DNA of 64,000 nucleotides from Aristolochia californica. Taxonomy: Eukaryota > Streptophyta > Magnoliopsida > Piperales > Aristolochiaceae. The DNA lies in NCBI GenBank assembly GCA_029961685.1, contig JARWKL010000012.1, positions 25,219,227 to 25,283,226 on the forward strand. The letters are read 5' to 3'. Positions 24,061 to 38,282 of this stretch are shown in pieces; the first letter of the stretch is position 1; every line of letters starts with the position of its first letter. The notes beneath the pieces are model-generated. The model worked only from the letters and a program-made list of their open reading frames with translations. It was not told the DNA's origin and did not search any database. The position numbers were made by a program, and so were the translations under genes.

Positions 24061-27000
24061 TCAGAAAATCACATTTTTCATCCCATCATTGGGGTTCTCG
24101 TCTGAAGAAATTTGGTCGCCAGGAAGTTTTTCATTTACAAGGGAAGTAGATGCATCAGCACGAGTTCCACTAGATAAAACCTCTTGTGCCTCAGCAAATG
24201 CAGTTGCAGTATGCTCACTCAACTGTTTCATCAGCCCAATTGCATCAAAGCTTCCATCTCCTGGACTCATGAAAAAACCCAAATCCTGCAACACATTTAC
24301 AAACAGAGAAAAAATATCATGGGTAAAATACTTCTGTACTACAAAGATGAAAAATCCGAATTCACAAGAGCAGCCAGTAAGAAATCCATCTTGAATAGAC
24401 AAGAAATGTTTTACGAAAACTAGTCCAAACATACAATGAGACCAATGACAACAAGGGGAGCTTGACATCCTGAATGTAAGCTAACCTTAAAAGTACTATA
24501 ACAATAATTTCAGGAATGGAGAAGGTCAAATGTCAATAACTAAAAACAACCTTTTTGCTTGGACAAAATCCACCTACTGACATACCTACCATCAAAGGAG
24601 TCCTTTGGCAACTTCAATCAGTTCAGTTGCACAACTCTTATAACATAAATGCAACATGTGAACAACAAAAGCACAAAAAGAAAACGATTTTCTTATCATA
24701 ATAGTAAATCAGGAGATTGTTACCATGTGTACATAGAAATAAAAAAGAAAATTAGCTAGTAGAAAACTATGAAGAACAAATCAAGATAAGCACAAAACAA
24801 ATTCATAAAAAAGTAAGAAATATTTTAGAAATTTGCATACCTCAAAGCCAATATCTGTATCAAACCTTTGTCCCGGAATAAAGGGACTCATAAACCAAGG
24901 TGACTTCCACGCTGAAGGAGATTCAATACCTCTTTTGATGCCAGGTGTGTCACCAAATCTGTGACAAAAAATTAAAATCAGAAAAAAACAATGGTTATAA
25001 TATGCTTTAATGTATAAAAGAAGACAAATTGCCATACATGGCGAGTGATTAGCCACCACAACAAAATGTTAGCCTACCTGATAAAAGTTGTTAAAAAAAC
25101 TGAAAAATATTTTCTAAGACATAGTAAAAAAAAATTAGTACAACCATTTAGTGGCCTATAAGCTCTACTTACTATCTTATCTTGCAATCATAACATCATT
25201 GTTGCATAATATTTAGGTGGAATTTGAAATGTCTAACCCCAATATCATGTTTGTGTTATCATACATCATAATTCATTCAGATGGAGTATAATATATCATA
25301 CTATTTTTGTTTAAAAATTTGTATAATATATCATAATATTGCTAATGAATGACTGTATTTAACTGCAAGAGAGAATAATAGAGGGCATACTACAGGCTAA
25401 CCACAAATCTTACATGCTAATATTTTCAATGCCAGCAGTATCATTGGTCAACCCATCCTTCTCAACTTTAATATGCAAGGGGTGTGGAACCAGCAAATGG
25501 TGGTTGCGCTTCCTTTCACCACTATTAGGTGAGAATACGCTAGAGAAACACAGATCTGTAGAAGGTTCTCTGGGGTTCGATGTGACCTCTGACATTTCAG
25601 AAATTTTAGCTTTGGGAGTCCAAGCACCAACATCTTGAGCAGAGGCGATTATTGTTGTGTCATTCCGGTTGTACTCAACAAGCACACCTGTGGTCTGCTC
25701 CACCTGAGACAAGTGTTTTTCTATTACATTCAAGCACAATGAAAATGCCAGCAACTATAACGTAGGCATTAAAAACACTCAACTTATAGTGTGTGCCTGG
25801 GTGAATTGCATTTATGAAATAGTAACCTAATTCAAAGAATAAAGAAAATAAAAAATATTACAAAAGTAAATAAAAAATAAAGCAGAGCAACAACATCCCC
25901 ATGGCCATTAGAGGGTCCAGTTTCAAACCATAAAGCCTACTTGTACTACAAAACTGAAACATAATAGACTCACTTCTTTGTTAGCGTTGATGTTGGCCTT
26001 GTTCTGGGAATTATTTTCATCAAAACATTTTTCAAATGACGTGAAATTTGGAATCATCATTTTACCCTCATAAGAGTCTACTTGATTTTCCTTTTCTCTC
26101 GGAGAAGCTGGAGGTTTCTGTTTCAGGCAAGAGGAAGAAAAGACAGCTGTCTCAATTGTAGAGAAGGACGCTTTACAGCTTCCAACTTCATCAAATACAA
26201 CATCCAAACGGGAGGATTCCCTTCCAAATTTTTTATCACTCTTTTTTTCTTGCAAAGGTGACAAGAGATCACGGTGCCGTTTCCTTAGAATAGAAGGAGT
26301 GCACATAAAGCTCTTAGCAGCACTCTTTAGAATTGCTTCAGGACTCTTATCATAAGAAGGTGATTCCCATAATCTATATGGAGATGAGCAGTTCATTGAG
26401 GACATCATCAGTTGTCGAATCCCTAGTGGACTATAAGCCTCACTACCTGATTGCACCAGGTCACAGCTGACAAAGGGAATATCCAGGCATGGAAAACGTG
26501 GAGGCTCATAAAATAAACCTCCAGATGCCTGACACTGGTGCTTCTTGGGAGTTATGTTTCCATCCATACAAGCAACAGTCCCACCAGTATTGATGGCTGC
26601 AGAACCAAAAACATACACTGGCAACTGTTTTGGTGATTCAATTTCCTGAGCTGGTTCCGTGGATATGTAAGTTTTGGCCTTATCACTACCACAAGGCGAA
26701 GAAATAGAACTCTCTGGATAAAGAAAGGTATCAGATGGGCATGAAATGAGCTCCAAATCTTGCAATCCACTTGATATGTCTCTGACTCCTGTGTCCTCGC
26801 TCCTGAGGATGAGCCTTCCATCAGGACAAATTAGAGAAGGAGAAATAACAGTATAGATATTTTGGCAGCTGGAAGCATCTAATATCTCAGATGATCTCTG
26901 GTCGTAATACAGTTGAGAACATGAATCAAGGTTATGAGCCACCAAATCTGAACCCTGGATTTCAGATTCACAAAGAAGTTGACCAACACAGCTATCCCTC

Positions 27001-30000
27001 AAGTTGACAATATTTGATCCCTCCAAAGGATCTTCCGCAGAAAATCCACTGCAAATCCCAGTCTCTGAAAGTTGATTCATACCATTGTCGTCAGATATGA
27101 AGGCATCATCCACTGGTTTATTAGAAGCTATAATGATACTCCCCAATGAAGTAGGGGCATGGATATCATGATGGTCGTCTGAGTGCAACTGGCAAATCTC
27201 ACTTCCAGGTATTCCAGCCTCGCACAATCTATTATTCTGGTCAGCAGCTTTCAAAGAGTAGGCCATACCACAAGGAAAACCTGAGACACAACGAATCTTT
27301 TCCTTCTCGACGGCATGTTCCTCAGAACCTTCACCAGATGAAAGGGAGTTTTGAGCAGGCTCATCTCTCAGCTCGAACTCCTCAGGCTGATAAACAACAA
27401 TAGCAGAGGAACCTTGACTACATTCAGATATTTCTTCATGTTCTACTCCCCCTTTGACACTATCTTCTTCACAGCCTCGCTGTTTTACTGAAGTAGAGGA
27501 GGAAGCACATTGTTTTGAATTCTCCTGACGAAGAGGGAGACCTTGAAACTGCGCAAGCAGACCAGATGCCAAGTATGAATCCAACTTCTTTTTCACGGAG
27601 CTGTTCCAGTGATTCTTTATTGCATTGTCTGTCCTGATGAGCATAGTGAACACCAGCATTACAATAATTGCATTGTCAAAGAAGCAAATAATGAGTAAAA
27701 TAGATGGTAAGAAGAAAAGCTCCAAAGTTTAGGTTACACTAGTTTGACAGCCTAGATCTTTTCTCCTGTAATTACAATTACCTTCCATGGAGGAATTTCG
27801 TCAACTCTGCCCACTTGTTCCCATAAATTTGATGAGCCTGAATCAATGCTAGCTCCTCCTCTTGCGTCCATGCTTCTTTGTTTATGGCAGGGTTAAGATG
27901 GTTATGCCACCTGAAAGTTTTATGATTACTAGTAGTCTTTTTATAAACTCATTATAAAGTTAAAATTAAGAAATTCCTGAGGTTCAAAGGAAAACTAGAC
28001 TAGTACCTCAATCCAGAAGACTACACTAACACCAAAAAAGAACATTTAAAGCAATATTGAAATCAGGACCCAATGTGGACAGCTACAATTGAGTTGATAT
28101 TTCTGTGGAAGACTAGTAGACGAATCATGGAATGTTAAACCACTAGGTCCAACAATTAATATGTAAGCTAAATAATCCCATTGATGTCTTCTGAAAAAGA
28201 AACAAATCCCAAATCTTTCCAATTACTTACTAGAGGCACACGACATTCAGTCTTGAGCTGAAGATCCAAGTAGTTCAACCAAGTTAATTAGGACAGCACC
28301 ACCAGAATAAACACCAACAGATTATTATCCTTAAGGTTGTTTTCACGTTTATAAATCATTGGCAACCATCACACCCAAGAAAACTATTTGAAGCAATTTT
28401 TTGTGGAGAGGAAAGAAAATCAATGGCTTATGACAGTTAAAAATTCCTTTTTCAAGCATTGTTCAAGGCAGAAACATCTCCAAAATTACTTCAAAAGCTG
28501 ATTAAGACCAGAATTTCTTTGTTTGAAGAAATTTTGTAGCAAAATAGAAGGGCAATAACAATTTTTCAAAAAAGGGAACTTGAAAGTTTTTCTACTAGTA
28601 CTAACTATTGAGACTTAGACACTGGCTAATTTCACTGCAAGCAAAGAAAGGCTTCTAAAATTTTAAATTAGATCCAAGATCAACACAGAAAAATAAGGGT
28701 TTCGAAATAAAGATAAAGAGGAAAGAACTAGCATAGCTTATGAAGCCAACAAAAGCTGTTATGAAACTCCGTACTGTGCAATCATAAGCCTAGAGTGTTT
28801 GTATACCTTTCTCGGCACTGCTTCCCTATGCGACCAGGCAATGCTTGGGCTATTGTTGACCATTTTTTAGCTCCATATTTATTCACCAGTTCAATTATTA
28901 TCTCATCTTCCTGAAAGTTAATAGCAAGAACATACAAGATTTATTCCCAAGGAAGGGGAAAAAAAGAAAAGAAATGTTGTAGGATCAGAGGTGGGCACAT
29001 CGTTTCAGGCATCTGTGTTGAACTGCCCATAATATGAATCATACAGACATTATATGTTACGTTAAATCCCTTGTACGAGCTGTAATTCATGATTCACCTT
29101 GAAGGTGTAATGTAACATTACCCTCCAAATCCAAGATGTTTTAGATGTGTAACATCACAAAAAAAAAACCAATATGTCCACCCCTGAGTAGGATTTTGCG
29201 AAGATACCAGTTGTTTACTCGATAAGATTTACCTCTTTTGACCATGGCCCCTTCACAAGTTCAGGATTCAGAACCTTTTGCCATCGGTGCAGGCACTGAA
29301 CATCAGTCCTGTCTGTAAAGCATTCAGCTGCGAAATATCGGCAAAAGGTATATAAGATTAGAATTCTCATGGTTGGCTCTAGGACTTGGTTATAGACAAC
29401 AATTCAGAAAATGAATAAGAAAAAAAAGATCAAGAAACAGGTCAAATTTATGGGGGGAAATGAGAAAAATAGCCAGAAATAAGCACGAGGGACAAAAAGG
29501 ATGACATATGAAGTAGGATCATGAAGTAAGTTTTATCTAAATACAGATTGTACAAGAAAAAAAATATAACCAAAAGTACACCTATTTTCTTCCAATTTCG
29601 TCCCTTATAACGCTGCACAGCTTTGCACAATAGAGAATCCTGCAAAGAGTACCAATACTCCAACTCATAAACATGTGAAAAATAACTAGAAAGCCAGTTT
29701 ATAGCAAATCTCTAAAGAGAAGACAGATACATGTTACAACAGTTCAAGCTTATAATTGCAAAATATTCTGAAAGTCTACAAATAAATGAAAGCAACATAA
29801 CTAAAAAAAGTGAACTTGTATCAATTCTTTCAATAAATTTTGAATGTTTTTTAACTCCCACATGAATGGAAGATTTCATCTATCATGACATTTATCTTAC
29901 TCCCATAGTACTGATTTGTGCAATATTATTACCTCTTCAGGCGTCCACTGGCCCTTTGTGGATCTCCTAGTGGGGCCACTTGTCCTCCTACAAGTAACAT

Positions 30001-30382
30001 CAAGATAAGAAGGTGAGCCCTCTCTCTGGTGAACTGGTGGACATCAACATTGCTATATCCTCAAAATAGCTAAGCTTTAAGAGGAAAAGAGAAAGGAACG
30101 ATTGACTGTCCTCTATTCAAAATAAATAAATAATCCTTCTCTAAACAGAAGAAAATACGCATACCATCCACTAATTACAATCAGATGAGAGGGACAGATA
30201 CAATCTTCCTAAACTGTAATATCAATGCATACCAAAATAAAAAAGAACCATGCACAAGAACATCTTATAGAACAGTACCCATGCAATGGTCGTGGTTTCG
30301 GCAAACCACCATTGCTGCCATCAATGGGATCAGCAACAACAATTTCACCTCTCTTGGAGTTTCTTGACTTGTCACTGGCCAT
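24061..30382 (-). CDS. MYB3R: MYB3R-type (R1R2R3 Myb) cell-cycle transcription factor
   Basis: Ten coding exons (30279-30382, 29933-29987, 29582-29639, 29233-29327, 28807-28910, 27782-27910, 25974-27633, 25414-25703, 24841-24958, 24061-24285) join in frame to 945 residues. Three Myb repeats span about 45-200: R1 from QWTPEED through NWKKIAECFTDRTDVQC, R2 from GPWSKEEDE through GRIGKQCRERWHNHLNP, R3 from EAWTQEEE through GRTDNAIKNHWNSSVKKK. All expected Trp residues are present. The C-terminal half carries the MYB3R1/4 motifs YRLWESPSYDKSPEAILKSA, CTPSILRKRHRDLLSPL and ESPSAWKSPWFMSPF. These nuclear proteins bind the AACGG core of MSA elements and control G2/M genes such as B-type cyclins. Whether this one activates or represses cannot be told. 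The start at 30382 fits related N termini (MASDKS). In R3 the turn reads FLHGR where relatives have FLPGR. Confidence 0.96.
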
Positions 30383-31980
30383 CGTTCCTTGCTTGGAAAG
30401 AGTAGTAACATAAACAAAACCCAGTTCTGTAGCAATCTCCAGGATATGCCCTCCAAATCATCGTCAAACTTCCCTATATGGTTACACCAGGTTTAAACTG
30501 AGAAGGGATAGTTGACAAAATGACATTGGCACATGAAAGAAGGAACACCTCAGTCACATAAGCAGAAATAATGCTCTATTAGGGAGAAAAGAATATGCTG
30601 AAAACTACAATAAACACCAAAATGCAGCCCAAAGAGAGGTGGTGAATCTCCCCAAAGTTTATCAAGGAAACCGAGAGATTCAAGCAATCCGATAAAGGAC
30701 AGAAGCCACGCCTCTCAACTCCAACGAGAACAAGATTATCTTCCAAGAGTTTTATTTACCAACTCAAAACAAAATATATAAGTAGAAAGATGTTCAGATT
30801 CCATTAAAGGGTGGAACTTCCACATCAAAGGCTAAAATCATATTTTCAAAGAGTTGGCAATGAAATCTTCCAGAAATAAAGTATCCGGCATCTAGTGTTG
30901 AAAGTTCCTATTTTTTTTTTTTTTAAATGAGTTGAAGGTTCCTATTAACAAGCCAATGTGAAATAAAAGAACGCTCTCTTTCACATTACACGAGAGTTCC
31001 AATTTTGAGGTATGCAATCAAGGTAGTATAACATATTCAACTGAAATTTTAACTTCACAGAGTAATATATGACTCTAGGCATTTAAAATTCTAAAACAAA
31101 TATTGTCTGAACCGTAAAGCTTGCAGTTTCTGGAAAACAAGAAAACCCAACGGCTGGTACAAGTTAAAGTTAAAGTTCCATTCAGTGTTCTACACAAGTA
31201 AACTCCGCTTCCGGTAGGATAATAACACCCACCACTTCGAAGATGATCAAAAGAATATTTGGGCATAAGATCTAATAATACGGAATATAGCTGAAACAAT
31301 CAAAACAGAAATTAACCGAAAGAATCTCGTCATTTTCACGACAAGAAAGCAAATGATTGAATTGCCAGTTTCAGAGAAAAAATAAAACAAAATAATCAAT
31401 GCTTCAGACTGGCTATGTACAATCTGTGCAGCTACAAATGGATTCCAAAGACATTTTTATTTAAACTCATCGGTTCTACAAGATTAAGAGGAAGCCATGA
31501 AATTAAAAAAAAAAAAAAAAACGCCTCAGTCGTTTCCAAACAGACAAACGCTTGAACCTCATTGAGCCCTTTTCCTCGACGGAGCCAAGTTCCAGTCGAT
31601 CAATTTCCACCCACTCCTCCAAAAATGAAATTAACGATACCTGTTAATACAGATTAGGAAGGCTTCATCGGCACCAGGATCGAAAAAATTTCACATGATC
31701 TGAGGTCCCGTCCGCTGAATCTCCTCCGATCTGCGACCGCTCGAATAGACACAGCGAGAGAGGGAGAGATGCACAGTCAACATACTACAGAGTGAAGGAC
31801 GTTTCAAAATAACCGATAGATTTTTGAACCAAAAGAGGCGGACTCGGCTAGTTCAAACCCTACGCTTTAATGTCAAAGCTGATTACATCTGATCGAACGG
31901 CGGAGCGGATTTGGAGTTTGAAAAGGAGACAAGATATCTGCCGTGAGTTTTGAAAGGTCTTATGTGTTAGCGGCTGTCCG
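30383..31980 (-). other. MYB3R 5' UTR region, probably with introns
   Basis: No coding frame. A donor-like site near 30470 and a GC-richer patch at about 31650-31790 suggest that the leader is spliced from an upstream non-coding exon. A duplication of GTTGAAxGTTCCTATT brackets a T-run at about 30897-30950, probably a small retroposed tail. Confidence 0.45.
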
Positions 31981-32007
31981 CATTTATATTTCGAATCCCC
32001 AACGGTG
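31981..32007 (-). promoter_or_regulatory. MSA-like AACGG element beside a TATA box, MYB3R promoter
   Basis: The sequence CCCAACGGTG at 31998-32007 matches the core and left half of the mitosis-specific-activator consensus (YCYAACGGYYA). Just downstream in gene orientation, 31981-31990 reads as CATTTATATT on the plus strand, that is AATATAAATG on the minus strand, a TATA-like element. A second AACGG lies at 31896-31900. MSA is the binding site of MYB3R proteins themselves. Confidence 0.45.
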
Positions 32008-34676
32008 GGCAACCGGCGTTTGGGGGTAGCCAGTCAACTTACCGTACGGATGCATATTGGCGTGTCGGCCAAATCTACCTGTTGATCTGGACCCACATTC
32101 ATAGCTCACCAGTCACCAGCACGGAGAGCCTCGACCCAGTTGCACGCTGTTTCAGATATATAATTATTAGAAGGATGTCATTAAATTATTATAAAATATT
32201 TTTATTTATATATATATATAGACACGCTCTTCAACTTCTTTATTATGAAAATATCTATTATAATATTTTTGTAACAGTCAAAAAATGATTGGTAAATTCC
32301 ATTTTTCTTACTTAGACGAAGGATTGGTCTATTTGAACCTAATTCAAATCTTTAGTGTGGTCCATGTTTGAAAAAATTGGCTTGAAATTTAATAAATTTA
32401 ATTGTTAGATTAAAAATTAGGTACACCTAACTTATATTCAATGAATTTCATACTCCTTTTGAAATTTATTTACTAAAAAAATATTATCATTCTTTCTCCA
32501 ATAAAAATAAACATAAAAAAAATTAACCTCGGTCAACTTCAAGCTGATCATTCACGTTAATATTTGCGTTAATTTAGATTTATTTTTAAACTACGTTGTT
32601 GTGTTTAATTGTAACTTGAATATTGTCTGTTTGAAATCCACGAAAAAAAAAAAATATTTTCTATTGTTTAGCAGTAAAATCATTGAGAGAAAATAAAATA
32701 AAAATATAATTTTTATATTTTTTAACCGTAGATAAGTAAGAGGCTGTGTAGTTGTGAGGTGGCTTCATTGCTACAATGTAACCAATACGGTTTCCATACC
32801 CAAATCGGGTATGAAACCGGACGAACCGAGTTAAGGGGTGGGACTCGGAGTTTTTTATGTGCCGGCCGAGTCCCACAACTCACGTACGGGTTACGACTCT
32901 CGAGATCGCTCCATACAAATTCAATTGATTCTAAAACCTGGCCAATGACGTGGATCTCACTCCAACAACGCCTTTCCGCCGTGCACTTTTGTCGCCAGCT
33001 GCAGCTGCATGTAATCCGTGACCTGGTATCGGTACATCGACACGTGTCAAAAGTTCAAACATGTTTAAATTACCAAACGGTCCTTTATGAGCCACCCGTG
33101 GTTACAAAAGATGAGCTGGATCGCATCAATGAATATGTTCCGGCGTTTAATGAGAGAGTCACAAGGAAAGCGGGGGGTGGATGAGTCCAGGGACCCGCGT
33201 TAGGTCGAGCAGAGTCAGCAATGTATTACCCGTTTCCGACCGATGCTTTTCTTGGTAGTCAAACGACACGTGATTGAGTAATGGTGTATTAAATCCTCTT
33301 CTCTGACAAGATTTTATTTTTCTCTGCATCTTCTCTTCATGCACAGCTGGGAAGCTCCTAACATTTATAGTTTAACAACGACGCTTATATTGCTTTGCTG
33401 CTAGGGTAATCATAACTTGACGATAAAGTGAGTCAATTCATAAACCCTGCTTCCAGTTACGAGTCATCCAGGATCTCTCTTCCTCATTTATACTTTTTTC
33501 TTCAATGGATAATACAATTCCCTTCCGACGAGAGATTCAAGATGATCTCTGCTTTTATTATAGTTTCATATGATTAATGAAATATTCATTTTTTTTCTGT
33601 ATGAATATGATTTTTTTTTGTTATCTGAGTATCGCATAATGCGTATGAGTTTGTGTTAAAAATTTAGTAGAATATTAATTTATCCACCGACTAATTCTGG
33701 ATCGATTTGGTTTTTGCAGAACTGATACATGTTTTATATTTGTTGCTGTTCTCCGTCAATCGTCTTTCATCATCTCTGAACATCAGATAAGAAGTCCGAA
33801 CAAAGAAATTTTTTTTTTAATGGATTTAACTAATCCAATTCTGGCAATAGAATATAGTATAGATAAAACTTAAATCAGTGGTTGCTTCGGCAGGTTTGCA
33901 GTCTCTGGATTCTGGAAATGCCAGAGGAAAGAGAAAACGTGATGTTGATGCTTTTTCCATTAAAAGAAAGAACGGCTTTTACAGCGAGTCTGCGACTTCA
34001 TTTACATCTTCTTTTTTCTCTTTGGACAAATAATCTTTTCAAGAAAAAGAAATGGTAACCACCAAATGCTCACAAGAAAATCAAAACTTTTAGTTCAGTT
34101 CAGTAAATTGTAAATGGGAGTCTCTGACCAGCGCATCATTGTACTTTTTCAACTTCTCTCCTTCCTTATTGCTTACTTCCTTGCTTGGTACCTTCCAAGC
34201 TTTTCTCTTATTGCTATGGGATGGAAATGGGTAGAAATTCATTGTGCCTTGTACCAATCTGCGGATCTGCATCTTCAAGATTGCGAGCTTACGATGAGAA
34301 GGAGTAGATAGGCGGGTTCTACTGAAGACGTTGCAGTTGAGGCAGCTCCTGAAGTTCGAAAGTTTTACTGCAAATTTGCAGGTTCGTTTTCCTTCTTCCT
34401 CTGAATGAGTGCGGCACTTGAAAAAATTAGAGTTTTTGGCTGGAATAGCGACATTAAACAAAATGTAATCTCACCCGTTGTTCCATCTGTGAGAAAATTT
34501 TAAATAAAAAATGTATCTATAAATTCTTATTTGTCGGTCTTCATGTTTCTTTTCTCTTCGTCTTTGATGTTCGGTGCTATTTAGTTTTTCATAATACGTT
34601 AATCCATTCTGGGTTCCATCAAGTTTGATACTTTCTGTTTCAGCTGACCTTGTCAATGTCTCTTCTCTTACAGAAT
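32008..34676. other. Shared upstream region of the divergent MYB3R and DUF4378 genes
   Basis: Contains a TA run at about 32207-32220 and AT-rich DNA to about 32720. The stretch 33330-34660 is probably spliced 5' UTR of the gene starting at 34677. The 141-codon plus-strand open frame at 32759-33184 resembles no family and is probably chance. Confidence 0.45.
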
Positions 34677-37600
34677 ATGCCTCAAGACAACAAAAACCCA
34701 GTTGTTTACAGATCGCAGAAAACGAGTGTTCATGTCCCTTCAGAAAATTCAAACTATATCGATCATTATGAGACAAGAAGAAGATCCAAAGCGTCTTCTC
34801 CTACGACGGAACCTATCGTAGAAAAGAGAATAATTCTAGAAGATCGGAGGGAGGATTCCATTTGGGAGCACAAAATGAAGACTACGTTGGTCACAGGAAT
34901 CAGTGAATCACAGGACTCGTGTAGTTTTGAGCTCTCACAAGTTTCTAAGGAGGTTGAGAAGCTCAAGGAAATGATGGAATCATGGTCAAAGGGCAAGGAT
35001 TCAGTTGGGCAGTCTCAGAGCATTGCAAGGGATTTGCTAAAAGGTGCTTTGGATCTTCAGGAATCACTAATCATGCTAGGGAAGTTGCAACAAGCTTCGA
35101 ATTTCATGGCTGGTTTGAAGAAAAAATCCAGACACAAGTTTGAGGGAAATGCTGGAAAAGATACCAATGTTGAAAGTATAGGTTCCAGTAGATATGGTAG
35201 GTATGGGAAGAAAATGGAGAATCCTAGGCTTTCAGTGGATGGGTCCAAAAACTCCGTTCAGGACCTAAAAAATGTGATAAGAGAGAGTCTTTCCAGGCAA
35301 AACTTGCTGGTCACTGAAGAAAGTTCATTGAGAGAAAAAGATTTTAATGCTCAAAAGCTGGGTTTGGACAGATTTAGAAATTATAGTTACAGGCAAAGGT
35401 CTGATAAACCACGTATTTCAGTTGATGGGTTTTCAGGAAGCCGTGGGGAGGAGCTCAAGAATGTGATCAGGGACAGCCTTTCCAAGCAGAGTTTGATATC
35501 AGCTCTGTCAGCCCCTTCTGATGAGGGGAAGCCATTTTCAGCTCAGAAACAATCCAGTTGTCTTCCAGATGTCTGTTCATCAAGTTCGAGTATATCATTT
35601 TCTGCTCCTTCAGATGGTGGGTGCAAGAATTCAAGTGATCTAAATGTGCTGAATGAGCCAAAGAAGGCTAAGTCGCTCAATTTGATTGCTAAACTCATGG
35701 GACTTGAAACGCCGCTCCCATCAGAAACAGCAGAAACCAAGAAAAAGGAATGCAAGACCAAGAAAAGTTCTCAGTGGACTCCTGTTATTAATATTGAGAT
35801 GCCTAAGGTGAAGAGGCCACAAATGGTTGATAATAATGGGGATCCAGGGAGAAAGGCATTGAAAGAAATACTTGATAGTATGCAGTTGAAGGGACTTTTG
35901 AAGAGTAATCATAGTGGTGATCTTAAATTTCATACAGATTTTCTGGGTGCAAGGACTGAGAAATTGAATACCGAAAAACCACCTATTGTGATCATAAAGC
36001 CCTTGCATTCTTCTGGCAATGGGAAAGATGAAATTCAAACAGAGGAGCTGGTTAAACAAGATAGAGCTTCTGACTCCAAACCTTTACTCACAGAAGTTGC
36101 AAAGAAGGATAGAGAGATTAAGCAAAATGATGAAAATTCTTCTCGTGCTGGCAGAGCTCCTGTTTCTTGTAGTTCCAGACCGCTTACAAAGGAAGCAAAT
36201 AAAATTCCGAAAAAGGCTGAAAAGATGCCTAAGGGTGTAGCTGATGCAAGAAACTCATCCCAACAAGAGAATACTGAACACCCACAAACTTTAAAATCTC
36301 ATGGAAAGACAATCCCCTCCAAGTCAAAGAAGCTTGAAGTTTCTCCTGTTCATCGGAAAAACTTAGCCACTCCTCAACGAAGCACATTGGAGCATCATAA
36401 ATTGAAACGTTCAACCAAACCTGTACAGATTTCCACTGAGCAGGCTAGGAAAACAAAAACAAAAAGGCCAAAGGTGGTGAAGAAATCCACTGCAGTGGAG
36501 TTGGATGTAAGTTCTCCCATACTTTTTTATTGCGAGTATGTGCAAAAATAATATGTTTTTCCTTTGTCTTGGATGCCTTTTTTATGATAATTTATTTGTA
36601 AGAAACCTTTTTTCATATCTTTTATCAGCATTTTTAAACCTAATGATACTCTTTGTTGACCAAAAATGTTAAAAGGAAAAGACAAGGCTACTCACAGAGG
36701 AGAAACCTGTTGTCTATTTTGTCTTATTGATTAGATAGCCTGACAAGTTTCTCAGTTTAAATGGGATTCACTGTTCCTGAAGTCATACTCCATCTTCTGC
36801 CAAATGAAAATGTTAAATGGTTCACCTAAGAAAAATTACTATTTGTTCATCTTTTGCAGATAGAGAACAAACAGAGCCAAGTCGATGACAACAACACTAA
36901 TTCCCATAATCCAGCTACCAATCTTTTCGCATCCTCTAGCACATTGCCTACTGATGAAGCCAACATGGAGACAAGGCAGGAGGATATTGAAATGCCAGTC
37001 AAAGGTACCTAATTGCTTTACTTCAATTTGATGACAATAATTCATGTTTTCATGATGCAAAAAGTGGCTTCTTACCCTTCCTGGATATCCATATATCTAT
37101 GTTTCTTGTATACAAAGAATGTAACTTTTCATTTCTTGAACAAATTAACAAGATATCCAGGAAGACATCTTGCTTGTCCTGTCTTTTCCAAATATAATCG
37201 TACAAATTTCTGCTTACATTACATTTATCAGTATTGCAAGCTTAGTATGCTCATGGCATTGTCAAGTAGTAGTAAATATAATGATTTACATATGAAGTCA
37301 GAAGTGTTAAAGTTTCTTAATTCATTAGTTTATGATCTCCACTTGCATATCAAGGTAGGAGACATTTAAATTTAATTTATTCGTTTGATCATTTTATTTG
37401 CATAGGTCTGGATCTACTTATCTGTTTGTTGGTATTGTTGTTTTGACTGTAATGGGTTTACCTTCTAACTTTATCAAGTCCTGGATATAAAGAATAAGTA
37501 TTCTATCTTTTTGTAGGAATGGGAATGTTCTTTGCATGTTTATATTGCCGTCTGTGAATCACTTGGAAAATGTTAGTAATGCATTAGTTTTTAAGAAATC

Positions 37601-38282
37601 TACCATACTGAACTGGGACTCAACCATCTTTTTTCTGAGTTCAGATCACAACGAATGTGAACTTAAACCCCTTTCTCAAGACCTGCCAGAGGCTGATCTC
37701 ATAGAAGGTTATAAGTCAACTGAAGACTCCGAGCAACTCCTTGCGGACAGAATTCCAATCAGCAATTCCTCCAAGGATGATTTAAAGTTTCTGCTTTTGA
37801 GCAGCCCATCATTCATCAGCTGTGCTGAAGAGCTTTTCCATTTTCACCATGACCAACCTTTGGTATACCAAACTAGCAAGGTGGATGAACTAGGAAAGAT
37901 CAACACAAGACTCTTGTTAGACTGTGCAGACGAGCTCATGGGACGTAAAGTCCTCCAAATGGTTGCTGCTAGCCATCCAATTAAGACCCACCTGCAGCGT
38001 CAAGCAAGATTAACTTTTGATAATTTCGTGGAGGAATTGATTGATGAGATGGAATATGTGAGAAATTACAATAAGATTACTGACGATAGTTTTCGAAAAG
38101 AGAATCTCCATCTGATGCTGGAGAGAGATCTCATGTGCAGTAATATGGCGGTCAATGGCGTTTGGGATATGGGTTGGTTGAATGGATTGTACCAGGAAGA
38201 AACAGAACAAATTGCAGGTGAAGTGGAGAAGCATGTTGTAGAGGCATTAGTTCATGAAGCCGTGATAGATTTGGTAAACTAG
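34677..38282 (+). CDS. DUF3741/DUF4378 (TRM-like) protein
   Basis: Three exons (34677-36506, 36860-37004, 37645-38282) join in frame to 870 residues. Residues 1 to about 330 are Ser/Lys-rich, with two related blocks (RLSVDGSKNSVQDLKNVIRE and RISVDGFSGSRGEELKNVIR). The short motif LNLIAKLMGLE at about 335 is the DUF3741-associated signature shared with TON1-recruiting-motif (TRM) proteins. A long basic, disordered stretch follows. The C-terminal DUF4378 domain (about 735-868) includes TRLLLDCADELMGRKVLQ and EALVHEAVIDLVN. TRM proteins link TON1 and phosphatase complexes to microtubules; that this member does so is inference. The ATG at 34677 follows an acceptor directly (TTACAG, then AAT) and begins MPQDNKNPVVYRS, matching relatives. 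An upstream in-frame ATG at 34650 lies before this acceptor, in the intron. Confidence 0.9.

Noticed and set aside
32759..33184. 141-codon plus-strand open frame
   Set aside because: No domain and no conservation that I recognise; lies between two divergent promoters.
34650..34676. Upstream in-frame ATG for the DUF4378 gene
   Set aside because: It lies before a splice acceptor (TCTTACAG), so it is intronic; the ATG at 34677 matches relatives.
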